Counted from the stretch's first letter, positions 8,719 through 16,988 are shown. The stretch is 23,073 nucleotides of DNA from Polynucleobacter sp. UBA2650 (GCA_002359975.1 DENG01000064.1:21337-44409), one strand, 5' to 3'. The notes: generated from the sequence alone by a model not told the origin. Numbers and translations are program-made.

Positions 8719-11226
8719 TTATGCTGCGCGCAAGCAATCCATCGTGCTTGCGCTTTGTATTTTGCGTTGTAACTGAGCACCCGCAATCAAACTCACTAGC
8801 AAGCCAATCACCATACCTAGAGCAATTGCGCTCGCAAATGAGTAAAACTCAATTTCTAGGAGATAGCGACCCAAGGCCCATGTACTAGCACTAGCCGCAA
8901 GACCGCCGAGCAAGCCTGATAACAAACCAATCGCTGCGAGTTCCATAAAAACCAATTGACTTAATGTTTGCTTGGAAGTGCCCATTGCTTTTAACAAAGC
9001 AGCATCTCGAAAGCGATCATCCTGCGTTGAGCCCAAAACCGCAAATAACACCAGAATGGCAGCGCAAAGGGTAAAGGCAAGCAATAGTCCGAGAGCGCTT
9101 GCCAAGCGATTTAAAACTTCCTGAATTTGCCTCAAAGAGTTATCAATATCCACAATCGTAAGATTTGGATATCGCTGGGCCAACTGAATATCCAAGGATT
9201 CTAAGTTCTTCGCTTGGTGATAAGACGTAATCCAAGATTGCGGGAAGCTCTTTAAGGCCTCGGGCGGAAAGATCACGAAAAAATTAACCTGCATTGATCC
9301 CCAATCAAGTTTACGTAAAGAGGTGATGGGAGCAGTAATCGTTTGCCCAGCGATATCAAAACTCATTTGATCGCCCAAGCTTAGTCCTAAGGTTTTTGCA
9401 ATGCCGGTTTCCAGAGAAATCTGTGGCCTACTATCTTCCCCAAACCAACGACCCGATACCAATTGATTATCCGTCGGAAAAATGGATGTATAGGAAAGAT
9501 TGAACTCACGATCCACTAATCGCTTGGCATTATCGGATTGATACTGATCGGGCATGACCTCGCGCCCATTGATTTGTGTGAGTCTACCTCGTACCATGGG
9601 GTATAACTGCACCTGGCCCACCCCTCCGGTATCTAGCATTTGCCGAACAGTTTGCCGTTGATCGTTTTGAATATTGATCAAGAAACGATTGGGCGCATCG
9701 ACCGGCACATTTGCTTGCCAACTCTGCAACAAATCTTGTCGCAGGAGAAAGATCAGTAGTAAAGCCATGATTGCCAAAGCAAGTGAGCTCACCTGAATCA
9801 TGGCAAAGGCAGCACGGCGTGACTGCGCACTAATAGCAAAGCGAAGAGCAAAACCAATATTAGCCAAATGACTAGATTGGGCAAATCGACCTAGACTCCA
9901 AAGACCCAAGTAAGCTAAGGCTGCAAATGCTATCGCCCCTAACCCAAAACAAACTGTGACCCAAATTAATAACTTCCAATCACGAGTTGCCCAGAAAATT
10001 AATGCCAAGCAACTAAGCAGGCCAAATGCAGCCATCGACTGAGCGGCAAATGGCACCTTACCAAACTCTCGTCGCACTAAGCGGAGTGGCGATATCTGAC
10101 TTAAGGTGAGCATGGGCGGTCCGGCAAATCCTAATAAAAGTAATAAGGCAAAAATAATGCTCCAAACCATAGGCCAAATTGATGGGGCTGGTAAATTACC
10201 CCGGATTAACCCCCCCAATAACTGCATCAAACTTTCTTGAGCAAACCAACCAATCGCTGCGCCAGAAAAACTTGCCACTAAACCAATGGCTGCCAATAGG
10301 TATAACTGCCTACGCAAAATCATGCCTTGACTGGCACCAAAGCATTTCCAGACCGCGCTAATATCGGCTTGCTTTAGAACGTAACGTCTTGCAGCTAAAG
10401 CAATAGCAAGAGCACAGATTAATGCGGTCATCAAAGCAACAATCGATAAAAACCGCTCAGCGCGTTCTAGGGTCTTGCGCATCACTGGCTGTGCATTCTC
10501 TAAAGACTCAATCCGGATACCGCGAAGTTTTTGTTGCTCAATGAAGCCTGTTGCCCATGTTTGATAAGACTTTATTTGGGCATCGCTTCCAGAAAGTAAT
10601 AGGCGATAGGTAACCCGACTTCCAAACCCGATTAGGCCGGTACTTGCTAAATCATCTAAAGCGATCATCACGCGAGGCGCAAAGTTCATAAACGCGGCTC
10701 CACGATCGAGCTCCCGAATAATCACTGCATCAATCTGAAATTGACGATCACCGATTGTTAGACGATCCCCAATCTTTGCTTTCAGGGAAATTAATACTGC
10801 TGGATCTACCCAAACAGTATTCTTGGGTGGCATGCCATTGACCTCAATGACAGAGAGATCTTTATCTTTGCTTAATGTGTCCTGACGACTAATTTGCAAC
10901 GTACCGCGCAATGGGTATGCATTACTAACCGCCTTGAGTGAGCTTAATTTACTTTCACCCCCATGGCTAACCATACTGGGAAATACAACCGTTTGCGCAA
11001 TCCCTAATTTCTTTGCGTTTGCTTCCTCAATGAGTTGGGCGGCAATAGGCTGATCTGCAGCAATCAATAAATCGGATGCTAGTAAAGTACGCCCGTCTAT
11101 CTCAAAACTACGTTGTAAACGATCGGCCAAAAAGCTGACGCTAGATAATGCGGCAACCGATAAAACGAGGGCTATAAAAAGCCAAAGGAGCTCTTTTGCT
11201 CGAAGCTCCTTTGCGAAAGTTAACAT
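8719..11226 (-). CDS. FtsX-like ABC transporter permease (YbbP/COG3127 type)
   Basis: An 835-residue membrane protein. It has one N-terminal helix (about 13-35) and a large extracytoplasmic domain (about 36-250). A first group of three helices follows at about 255-375, then further helices to about 500, a second extracytoplasmic domain and three C-terminal helices. This duplicated FtsX layout is typical of COG3127 permeases, which normally work with a separate ATPase (YbbA/LolD type), often proposed to act in lipoprotein or lipid export. No ATPase gene is adjacent here. It starts 5 nt after the SDR stop, so the two are probably cotranscribed. Its last codons contain the terminator of the opposing operon. 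The substrate is unknown. Confidence 0.88.
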   Translation of the reverse strand: MLTFAKELRAKELLWLFIALVLSVAALSSVSFLADRLQRSFEIDGRTLLASDLLIAADQPIAAQLIEEANAKKLGIAQTVVFPSMVSHGGESKLSSLKAVSNAYPLRGTLQISRQDTLSKDKDLSVIEVNGMPPKNTVWVDPAVLISLKAKIGDRLTIGDRQFQIDAVIIRELDRGAAFMNFAPRVMIALDDLASTGLIGFGSRVTYRLLLSGSDAQIKSYQTWATGFIEQQKLRGIRIESLENAQPVMRKTLERAERFLSIVALMTALICALAIALAARRYVLKQADISAVWKCFGASQGMILRRQLYLLAAIGLVASFSGAAIGWFAQESLMQLLGGLIRGNLPAPSIWPMVWSIIFALLLLLGFAGPPMLTLSQISPLRLVRREFGKVPFAAQSMAAFGLLSCLALIFWATRDWKLLIWVTVCFGLGAIAFAALAYLGLWSLGRFAQSSHLANIGFALRFAISAQSRRAAFAMIQVSSLALAIMALLLIFLLRQDLLQSWQANVPVDAPNRFLINIQNDQRQTVRQMLDTGGVGQVQLYPMVRGRLTQINGREVMPDQYQSDNAKRLVDREFNLSYTSIFPTDNQLVSGRWFGEDSRPQISLETGIAKTLGLSLGDQMSFDIAGQTITAPITSLRKLDWGSMQVNFFVIFPPEALKSFPQSWITSYHQAKNLESLDIQLAQRYPNLTIVDIDNSLRQIQEVLNRLASALGLLLAFTLCAAILVLFAVLGSTQDDRFRDAALLKAMGTSKQTLSQLVFMELAAIGLLSGLLGGLAASASTWALGRYLLEIEFYSFASAIALGMVIGLLVSLIAGAQLQRKIQSASTMDCLRAA
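8728..8763 (+). terminator. Intrinsic terminator of the sigma-factor operon, inside the opposing gene
   Basis: A perfect 8-bp inverted repeat, GCGCAAGC (8728-8735) and GCTTGCGC (8746-8753), encloses a 10-nt loop. TTTGTATTTT follows on the plus strand. The U-tract side identifies it as a terminator for plus-strand transcripts, 9 nt after the RDD stop. It lies wholly inside the last codons of the minus-strand permease gene, since the two stop codons abut at 8718/8719. Confidence 0.75.
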
Positions 11227-11231
11227 GGCAA

Positions 11232-12017
11232 TTAAATACTCGGTACTTGTCCGCCATCGATGCGAATGACCGATCCAGTGATGTAAGAAGCATTGGTACT
11301 TGCCAAGAACGCAACGGTATCTCCGTATTCTTTAGGATCACCATAACGCCCCATCGGGATTGTTTTAAGGCTTGCACTCACTACTTGTTCATAGCTAATG
11401 TTCTCGCGCTTAGCACGCGCCTCATCCAATTGGCGTAAACGATCTGTTGCAACACGACCTGGCATGACAATATTGACAGTAACACCTTCTGCAGCAACCT
11501 CGGCTGCCAAGGTCTTTGACCATGCCAATAATGCAGCGCGCAGAGTGTTAGAGATTGCTAAATTTTTGATTGGCACAATTGCACCCGAGGTCGTGCTGGT
11601 AATTACTCTACCCCACTTACGTTCACGCATACCTGGTAATACTCGGTCTGTAATGCCCATTAGGGATAAGACCATTTCATTAAAACTTTTTTGCCATAAC
11701 TGTGGGTCTTGCCCAGTAGCGGTCGTGGGTGGCGGACCACCAGTATTGTTAATCAATATATCAATCGGACCTAGTGTTGACTCTACCTCTTTCACATGAG
11801 CATCAATCGAATCTAGGTTGGCCAGATCCCAATTCAGGGCTAAGGCTTTTCCACCCACAGCCTCAATCATCTGAACAGTCTGCTGCAAACTATCTGCATT
11901 GCGACCGGTTACAGCAACCTTCACTCCCTCGCGTGCCAAGGCAACAGCCATGGCTTGACCAAGACCTCGGCTTGAGGCGATAACCAGTGCTGTTTTTCCT
12001 TTAAGTCCTAAATCCAT
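11232..12017 (-). CDS. SDR family oxidoreductase with atypical active site
   Basis: A 261-residue Rossmann-fold protein with short-chain dehydrogenase/reductase features. The nucleotide-binding turn reads ASSRGLG (14-20) in place of the usual TGxxxGxG. The core motif is NNTGG (90-94) where NNAG is typical. The structural end is YITGSVIRIDGGQ. The catalytic Tyr-x3-Lys is missing: the region after S141-S144 reads ISNTLRAAL (155-163). This fits the group described in domain databases as BKR-like SDRs that lack a perfect NAD motif and catalytic tetrad. The substrate is unknown and redox activity is doubtful. The ATG at 12017 follows GGGAGA at good spacing. The permease gene starts 5 nt downstream. 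Confidence 0.88.
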   Translation of the reverse strand: MDLGLKGKTALVIASSRGLGQAMAVALAREGVKVAVTGRNADSLQQTVQMIEAVGGKALALNWDLANLDSIDAHVKEVESTLGPIDILINNTGGPPPTTATGQDPQLWQKSFNEMVLSLMGITDRVLPGMRERKWGRVITSTTSGAIVPIKNLAISNTLRAALLAWSKTLAAEVAAEGVTVNIVMPGRVATDRLRQLDEARAKRENISYEQVVSASLKTIPMGRYGDPKEYGDTVAFLASTNASYITGSVIRIDGGQVPSI

Positions 12018-12077
12018 TTCATCTCCCTTAGTAATTTCAATTGTTTATTCTGAAAATATCTTTTTATTTGAAAACAG

Positions 12078-12146
12078 CCTTAATAAAATGATTATTCTAT
12101 TAAGGGTAAGCCTAATAGTTAGTATTAAAACAAACTATTTAGGCTT
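12078..12146. repeat. Two adjacent AT-rich stem-loops between tRNA-Arg and the SDR gene
   Basis: First inverted repeat: CCTTAATA (12078-12085) with TATTAAGG (12098-12105), loop 12 nt. Second: AAGCCTAATAGTT (12108-12120) with AACTATTTAGGCTT (12133-12146), 13 pairs with one bulged base, loop 12 nt. Both lie downstream of the minus-strand tRNA-Arg and upstream of the SDR start. Neither is followed by a proper U-tract. They could help end tRNA transcription or shape the SDR leader RNA. Confidence 0.5.
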
Positions 12147-12152
12147 TGAGGA

Positions 12153-12173
12153 ATTTGCCCGTGGAGGGCAAAT
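12153..12173 (-). terminator. Possible terminator stem-loop after tRNA-Arg
   Basis: The inverted repeat ATTTGCCC (12153-12160) and GGGCAAAT (12166-12173) has a 5-nt loop and starts 10 nt past the encoded CCA end of tRNA-Arg on the minus strand. The stem is GC-capped and T-rich at its base, but the following sequence is TTCCTC rather than a clean U-run, so the terminator call is moderate. Confidence 0.5.
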
Positions 12174-12183
12174 AATAGGAATA

Positions 12184-12260
12184 TGGCGCGGCTGGCAGGA
12201 TTCGAACCCACGACCCCTTGGTTCGTAGCCAAGTACTCTATCCAACTGAGCTACAGCCGC
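12184..12260 (-). tRNA. tRNA-Arg (anticodon ACG)
   Basis: A complete 77-nt cloverleaf on the minus strand. The acceptor stem GCGGCTG pairs with CAGCCGC, and the discriminator G is followed by an encoded CCA. The D arm contains AGCTCAGTTGGATAGAGT. The anticodon stem CTTGG/CCAAG closes the loop CTACGAA, anticodon ACG, which after deamination to ICG reads CGU, CGC and CGA. The T arm contains GGGTTCGAATCC. It diverges from greB with 18 bp between them. Confidence 0.97.
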
Positions 12261-12270
12261 ATGAGGCAGA

Positions 12271-12276
12271 ATTATG
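12271..12276 (-). promoter_or_regulatory. Candidate -10 element of tRNA-Arg
   Basis: CATAAT on the minus strand (5 of 6 to TATAAT) ends 10 nt before the mature tRNA 5' end, predicting a very short 5' leader. No clear -35 is visible. Upstream promoter sequence would lie inside the greB coding region. Confidence 0.4.
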
Positions 12277-12278
12277 CC

Positions 12279-12773
12279 ATGGATAGCAAGAACTACATTA
12301 CCCCCATTGGTCATCAAGCCCTCAAAACGGAGTTATTGCACCTTTTGGATCAGGAGCGTCCAGAAATCGTTCAGGTGGTCCATTGGGCTGCATCCAACGG
12401 CGATCGCTCAGAAAATGGGGACTATATCTATGGCAAGAAGCGCTTACGAGAGATCGATCGGCGTATTCGCTTCTTAAACCAACGCCTAGAAAACGCCGTT
12501 GTGGTTAATAACTCTGACCGAATCGCCAACGGTGGTGATCCTGAACAGATATTTTTTGGCGCTACCGTTCAATACTGCGACTCTGAAGGGATTGAGACCA
12601 CCATTCGGATCGTGGGGGTCGATGAGGTTGATCTTGAACGAGGCTATGTTAGTTGGGTCTCGCCGATTGCAAAGGCGCTCATCAAAGCAAAGGTGGGGGA
12701 TACGGTCAAAATACAAACTCCTTCAGGGTTAAAAGAGATTGATATTGTTGGGGTGAACTACGATGAGTCGTAG
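12279..12773 (+). CDS. greB: Transcription elongation factor GreB
   Basis: A 164-residue secondary-channel factor that stimulates transcript cleavage in backtracked RNA polymerase. The N-terminal coiled coil carries the acidic tip: AASNGDRSENGDYIYGKKRLREID has the Asp and Glu that coordinate the catalytic metal. The YIYGKKRLREIDRRIRFL stretch is diagnostic of GreB rather than GreA. The C-terminal FKBP-like domain contains IRIVGVDEVDLERGYVSWVSPIAKAL. I chose the ATG at 12279, which gives the normal length. An in-frame ATG at 12261 abuts the tRNA gene and is less likely. GAGG lies 12 nt upstream, a weak ribosome-binding site. The promoter must lie within or beyond the tRNA gene. The gene is convergent with spoT, 9 nt apart. 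Confidence 0.95.
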   Translation: MDSKNYITPIGHQALKTELLHLLDQERPEIVQVVHWAASNGDRSENGDYIYGKKRLREIDRRIRFLNQRLENAVVVNNSDRIANGGDPEQIFFGATVQYCDSEGIETTIRIVGVDEVDLERGYVSWVSPIAKALIKAKVGDTVKIQTPSGLKEIDIVGVNYDES

Positions 12774-12782
12774 TCACTTTGC

Positions 12783-15125
12783 TTAGGCACTGCGATTACG
12801 GATCACTCTAAATACGTCAGAGTTAGTGCGCAGCCCTCTTAATACTCGGGATAAGTGCAGGCGATTAGATACCTGAATCGTAAAGCGCATCGTTACGGAG
12901 TCTTCTTTGTACTTATCGTCCATCGAGACGTTCAAGATGTTCGAATCGGCTGACGTAATACTGCTAGCCACTCTCGCCAATACGCCCTTACCTTGCTTTG
13001 TATCTACTGTAATAGCGACATCAAATTCTCGATTGGTATCTTTACTCCACTGCACTCCCGCCCATTTGTCACTATCTTTAGAGAGCATCCTAAATGCAAC
13101 TTTGCAATCCTGTGTATGAATTTGTAGGCCCTCGCCCTTTCCTAGGTAGCCAATAATGTCATCGCCCGGAATGGGGTGGCAGCAACTTTGGAAGCTTACC
13201 GACATTCCCTCGCGACCATCCACCACAATTGCCTGCCCCAGTGGCTCATTATGTAAGGTACTCCAATCACCCGTACCGAGTCGCATTTGTTCTGAGCCGG
13301 CTTCCTCTCCAATGAGGATCTTTAAGCGCGTAGCAAGCTCTTGCGCCGTTCTTCGACCAAGCACAATGTTCACACACACCTCTTCGCGAGTTTTATCACC
13401 CGTCCAATGCAACAATTTCTCCCATAACTCGGGAACCAATAAGCCAGCATCAACCCCCTGCTGTCGTAAAGCACTGGCTAATAATCGCTCACCGAGTTGA
13501 AGAGCTTCTGCATAGTGTTTTGTCTTTAATGAATGACGAATTGCTGCACGCGCTTTACCAGTGCGCACAAACTCTAACCAGCCTGGATTGGGTTGTGATG
13601 AGGTCGAGTTAATCACCTCCACAATATCGCCATTCTTTAACTCAGTGCGTAAGGGTAATTGCAGATTATTAATCTTGACCGCTACGCAGGCATTTCCTAA
13701 ATCACTATGAATGGAGTATGCAAAATCTAATGCTGTCGCTCCCCTTGGTAATGCACGGATCTGCCCCTTGGGCGTAAATACGTAAACGGCATCTGGGAAC
13801 AGATCAATCTTCACATGCTCCAAAAACTCCTGTGAGTCGCCACTATTATCTTGGATATCGACCAAAGACTGCAGCCATTGGTGCGCACGATTTTGTACCT
13901 CGCTTAACTCTGGAGAACCATCTTTGTAGACCCAGTGTGCTGCAACCCCAGATTCAGCAACCGCATGCATATCAGCAGTTCGTATCTGGAACTCTACCGG
14001 CACACCGGATGGACCTACCAAAGTGGTATGCAACGACTGATAGCCATTCAGCTTGGGAATCGCAATGTAATCCTTAAACTTCCCTGGCATCGGCTTATAG
14101 AGCGAATGTAATATGCCTAAAGCGCGATAGGTCTCATCGACCGTGTGGACGGTAACGCGGAAGGCATAAACATCTAAAACCTGGGAAAAACTCAAGTGCT
14201 TGCTGCGCATCTTGTTATAGATGCTAAAAAGCGTTTTTTCTCTCCCCTGTAAATCAACCTCAATCGCTGCCTTACCAAATTGCGAGCGCACACTCTGCAA
14301 AATCTTGTCGACCATCTCACGACGATTACCTCGCGCTTTCTTGACTGCGTTTTCAATTACCCTAAAGCGCATCGGCATCGAGTGCTTAAAGCTTACATCT
14401 TGTAAATCACGATAGATCAGGTTCAAACCCAAACGATGCGCAATTGGCGCGTAGATCTCCATGGTCTCTAGGGCCACGCGACGTCTCTTCTCGACAGGCA
14501 CTGCATCTAAGGTATGCATGTTATGGGTACGATCAGCAAGCTTCACTAAGATCACGCGTACATCGCGCGCCATCGCCATGAACATCTTCCGAAAACTCTC
14601 GGCTTGTGCTTCGGCATGACTTTGGAACTCTAATTTATCTAGCTTGGTTAAGCCTTCGACCAATTCGGCAACTTTAGCTCCAAACTGGTTAACCAGATCG
14701 GTTTGTGAATACCCTGAATCTTCAATCACATCATGCAATAAAGCAGCCATGATGCTCTGAGCGTCAAGACGCCAACTAGCACATAACTCAGCAACGGAGA
14801 CCGGATGGGTAATATAAGGCTCGCCACTGTGACGATACTGTCCTAGATGAGCAGTATCGGCAAACTGAAATGCCCGTTTGATTTGATTAATTTCCTCTGG
14901 CTTGAGGTAATGAAGTTTCTCGGTGAGGCCCGTTATCGAGACAACTTGTTGCTTAGGTGGAACGGTAGGCTGTGATGTTGGCCCAAACAGGTGCCGACTC
15001 GATTGCTCAAGCAATGAAGCAATCACACTTTGATTTGTACTGAGACCCGCCTTAGCTGAGTTTGCACTCAATTGGCTAGACGAACTTTCGCCTAGCAAAC
15101 CCGTTGTGGTGACTGTTGACGCCAC
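12783..15125 (-). CDS. spoT: Bifunctional (p)ppGpp synthetase/hydrolase (Rel/SpoT family)
   Basis: This controls the stringent-response alarmone. At 780 residues, it has an N-terminal extension of about 60 Ser-rich residues. The HD hydrolase domain has intact His107, His131-Asp132 and Glu135-Asp136, plus LADRTHNM at about 196-203. The synthetase domain contains YKPMPGKFKDYIAIPKLNGY followed by QSLHTT and VEFQIRT. TGS (about 435-495) and a C-terminal ACT domain (about 705-780) follow. Because the hydrolase residues are intact, degradation of ppGpp is expected; the synthetase core also looks complete. The start is GTG at 15125, strongly supported by GGAGG 7 nt upstream. It is last in the yicC-gmk-rpoZ-spoT run. 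The paralogue relA, if present, is elsewhere. Confidence 0.96.
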   Translation of the reverse strand: MASTVTTTGLLGESSSSQLSANSAKAGLSTNQSVIASLLEQSSRHLFGPTSQPTVPPKQQVVSITGLTEKLHYLKPEEINQIKRAFQFADTAHLGQYRHSGEPYITHPVSVAELCASWRLDAQSIMAALLHDVIEDSGYSQTDLVNQFGAKVAELVEGLTKLDKLEFQSHAEAQAESFRKMFMAMARDVRVILVKLADRTHNMHTLDAVPVEKRRRVALETMEIYAPIAHRLGLNLIYRDLQDVSFKHSMPMRFRVIENAVKKARGNRREMVDKILQSVRSQFGKAAIEVDLQGREKTLFSIYNKMRSKHLSFSQVLDVYAFRVTVHTVDETYRALGILHSLYKPMPGKFKDYIAIPKLNGYQSLHTTLVGPSGVPVEFQIRTADMHAVAESGVAAHWVYKDGSPELSEVQNRAHQWLQSLVDIQDNSGDSQEFLEHVKIDLFPDAVYVFTPKGQIRALPRGATALDFAYSIHSDLGNACVAVKINNLQLPLRTELKNGDIVEVINSTSSQPNPGWLEFVRTGKARAAIRHSLKTKHYAEALQLGERLLASALRQQGVDAGLLVPELWEKLLHWTGDKTREEVCVNIVLGRRTAQELATRLKILIGEEAGSEQMRLGTGDWSTLHNEPLGQAIVVDGREGMSVSFQSCCHPIPGDDIIGYLGKGEGLQIHTQDCKVAFRMLSKDSDKWAGVQWSKDTNREFDVAITVDTKQGKGVLARVASSITSADSNILNVSMDDKYKEDSVTMRFTIQVSNRLHLSRVLRGLRTNSDVFRVIRNRSA

Positions 15126-15140
15126 AGCGGGGCCTCCAAT

Positions 15141-15344
15141 TTAAAGAGGAACTTTGGTCAACATATCCCGATCGGTTACGCCAGCAGCAATCTCACGCAA
15201 GGCGACAACGGTTGCCTTGTCTTTTGCATCCACGCGGGCTGCGTGACCCTGAACGAGCTGACGCGCACGATAGGTTGCGGCCAAGACCAACTCAAAACGA
15301 TTGGGTACGGTTTTTAAACAATCTTCTACAGTAATACGGGCCAT
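15141..15344 (-). CDS. rpoZ: DNA-directed RNA polymerase omega subunit
   Basis: A 67-residue protein that assists assembly of the beta-prime subunit and forms part of one ppGpp site on RNA polymerase. The sequence begins [20 protein letters not shown], the classic RpoZ opening, followed by AATYRARQL and [13 protein letters not shown]. Start ATG 15344; the stop is 15 nt before spoT. The gmk-rpoZ-spoT order is the same as in many proteobacteria and places omega next to the enzyme that controls its ligand. Confidence 0.97.
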   Translation of the reverse strand: MARITVEDCLKTVPNRFELVLAATYRARQLVQGHAARVDAKDKATVVALREIAAGVTDRDMLTKVPL

Positions 15345-15408
15345 ACGGAACTCACTTATTTAGATTAGGAGGATCTCCAACCCCTATAGGATAACTGATT
15401 GGCTGGGA

Positions 15409-16041
15409 TCACGCCCCAAGACGCTTAACGAGTGCGGGGTAACGAGCCATCATGGGGCTTGCACGCAAGCGGCTTGCAGCCACAATGGCTTGCAGATCCC
15501 GCAAAGCGTCGGCAAAGATCTCATTAACCACGATAAAGTCGGCTTCATGGGCATGCTGGAGCTCAATATGAGCCGCTGCAACCCGCTTGGCAATGGTCTC
15601 TTTATCATCCTGACCGCGTTTATAAAGGCGTTCTTCCAAAGCCTGTATCGACGGTGGAAAGATAAAAATCCAAATGGCTTGCGGTATTAATTGACGAATC
15701 TGTTGTGCGCCTTGCCAATCAATTTCTAGAATGACATCGCTTCCCTTTTGCATTTGTCCCTCAATCCATGAGCGAGAAGTGCCATAAAGATTGCCGTGCA
15801 CTTCCGCCCACTCTAGAAAATCACCTGAGGATTTCTTGGCTAAGAATTGCTCTTTAGAAATGAATGAGTAATCGCGCCCATCTAGCTCCCCAGCCCGTGG
15901 TGCTCGTGTAGTACAAGATAAAGAGAGTTGCAGGCTGTGATCTGCCTCAAGCAAAGCGTTGACTAATGACGATTTGCCGGCACCCGAAGGAGCCACAATC
16001 ATCAACATGCTTCCTTCATACGATTGCGGGGTCGTGTTCAT
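15409..16041 (-). CDS. gmk: Guanylate kinase
   Basis: It phosphorylates GMP to GDP with ATP. At 210 residues it is normal in length. The P-loop APSGAGKSS is at about 17-25. The GMP-binding region contains SCTTRAPRAGELDGRDYSF, and the adenine side includes DWQGAQQIR. The ATG at 16041 has no clear ribosome-binding site. An internal in-frame ATG at residue 12 follows GAAGGA, but family members normally carry residues before the P-loop like those seen here, so the longer form is preferred. The yicC stop lies 14 nt upstream. It belongs to the guanine-nucleotide/stringent-response cluster. Confidence 0.96.
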   Translation of the reverse strand: MNTTPQSYEGSMLMIVAPSGAGKSSLVNALLEADHSLQLSLSCTTRAPRAGELDGRDYSFISKEQFLAKKSSGDFLEWAEVHGNLYGTSRSWIEGQMQKGSDVILEIDWQGAQQIRQLIPQAIWIFIFPPSIQALEERLYKRGQDDKETIAKRVAAAHIELQHAHEADFIVVNEIFADALRDLQAIVAASRLRASPMMARYPALVKRLGA

Positions 16042-16055
16042 ATTAATAATAGGAT

Positions 16056-16982
16056 TTACTCTAGATTCTGCACCTGCTCGCGCATTTGCTCAATCAATAA
16101 TTTGAGTTCGAGCGCGGCGTTGGTAAAGTCCGGATTGACTGATTTAGATCCTAGGGTATTGGCTTCCCGATTAAGCTCTTGGATCAAGAAATCTAAACGC
16201 TTACCAACAGGCCCACCCTCCTGCAGGGTTGTATGAGCAGTCTGTAAATGAGTCTTTAGGCGCGCCAACTCCTCAGCCACATCAATCCGGACTGCATAGA
16301 GAACAACCTCTTGCCGAATCCTTTCCATCAACTCGCTATTGATTGGTATTTGCACTGTCTTGGAATGAGTACCAAGCGCTTCTTCTAAACGAGCGACCAA
16401 TTTACTTTGATATTGAGAAACGATCTCTGGCATTCGGGGCTCTATCCGAGTCACGATAGCCTCCATCGAGGTCAAAATAGTGCCTAGCACTAACGCTAGA
16501 GCCTTACCCTCTTCTTGACGCGCACTCAGTAATTGTTTTAGAGCTTCCTGACCGGCTTCAATACTTGCGACCTGCCATTGATCTTCTGCAATTTCTGATT
16601 CTGTAACGACACCTGGCCAGCGCAAAATGTCTGCCATTCGCAGTTCCCCGGCATCCGGAAACTGTTTTTTAATGCCCTGCTGCAGTTCTTGAAGAGCTGC
16701 CAACTTAGCCTGGTTAACGCTAATAGCGGTTTTTGCATGGCCTGACTCCGATTGCGTTAAACGCCAAACTGCCCGAACCTCGATCTTGCCACGCTTGAGA
16801 GTTTTATTTAAAAGCTCTCGGATACCTGATTCAGCACTCCGGCACTCATCGGGCATCCGGAAACTTATATCCAGAAAACGGCTGTTCACCGCCCTAATCT
16901 CTACCTGTAAATTAGCAAAGCCCCCCGAACCCAACTGAATTTGGCGGGAGGCGCTTCCATAACCTGTCATGCTCGATATCAT
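16056..16982 (-). CDS. yicC: YicC family endoribonuclease-like protein
   Basis: A 308-residue protein starting MISSMTGYG, the hallmark of YicC/YloC proteins. The C-terminal DUF1732 region has RLDFLIQELNREANTLGSKS. Family members have been characterised as endoribonucleases, and E. coli YicC affects small-RNA stability. The middle part is long and helical. It is probably first in a run with gmk, rpoZ and spoT. No Shine-Dalgarno is present before ATG 16982. TACAAT lies 6 nt upstream, which suggests a leaderless transcript. It diverges from rph with only 32 bp between the start codons. Confidence 0.95.
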   Translation of the reverse strand: MISSMTGYGSASRQIQLGSGGFANLQVEIRAVNSRFLDISFRMPDECRSAESGIRELLNKTLKRGKIEVRAVWRLTQSESGHAKTAISVNQAKLAALQELQQGIKKQFPDAGELRMADILRWPGVVTESEIAEDQWQVASIEAGQEALKQLLSARQEEGKALALVLGTILTSMEAIVTRIEPRMPEIVSQYQSKLVARLEEALGTHSKTVQIPINSELMERIRQEVVLYAVRIDVAEELARLKTHLQTAHTTLQEGGPVGKRLDFLIQELNREANTLGSKSVNPDFTNAALELKLLIEQMREQVQNLE

Positions 16983-16988
16983 GTAGGC

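Noticed and set aside
11398..11799. Long plus-strand open frame antisense to the SDR gene
   Set aside because: The product has no recognisable domain or ribosome-binding site, while the opposite strand carries a full conserved protein; it is a coding shadow.
12183..12278. Upstream extension of greB across the tRNA-Arg gene
   Set aside because: The in-frame opening is translated antisense tRNA; the normal GreB length is reached from the ATG at 12279.
12774..12782. Shared bidirectional terminator between convergent greB and spoT
   Set aside because: Only 9 bp separate the stops and the surrounding inverted matches are too imperfect to call a hairpin.
13156..13500. Plus-strand open frame antisense to spoT
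   Set aside because: It is low-complexity and Ser/Pro-rich with no domain, opposite an intact conserved gene.
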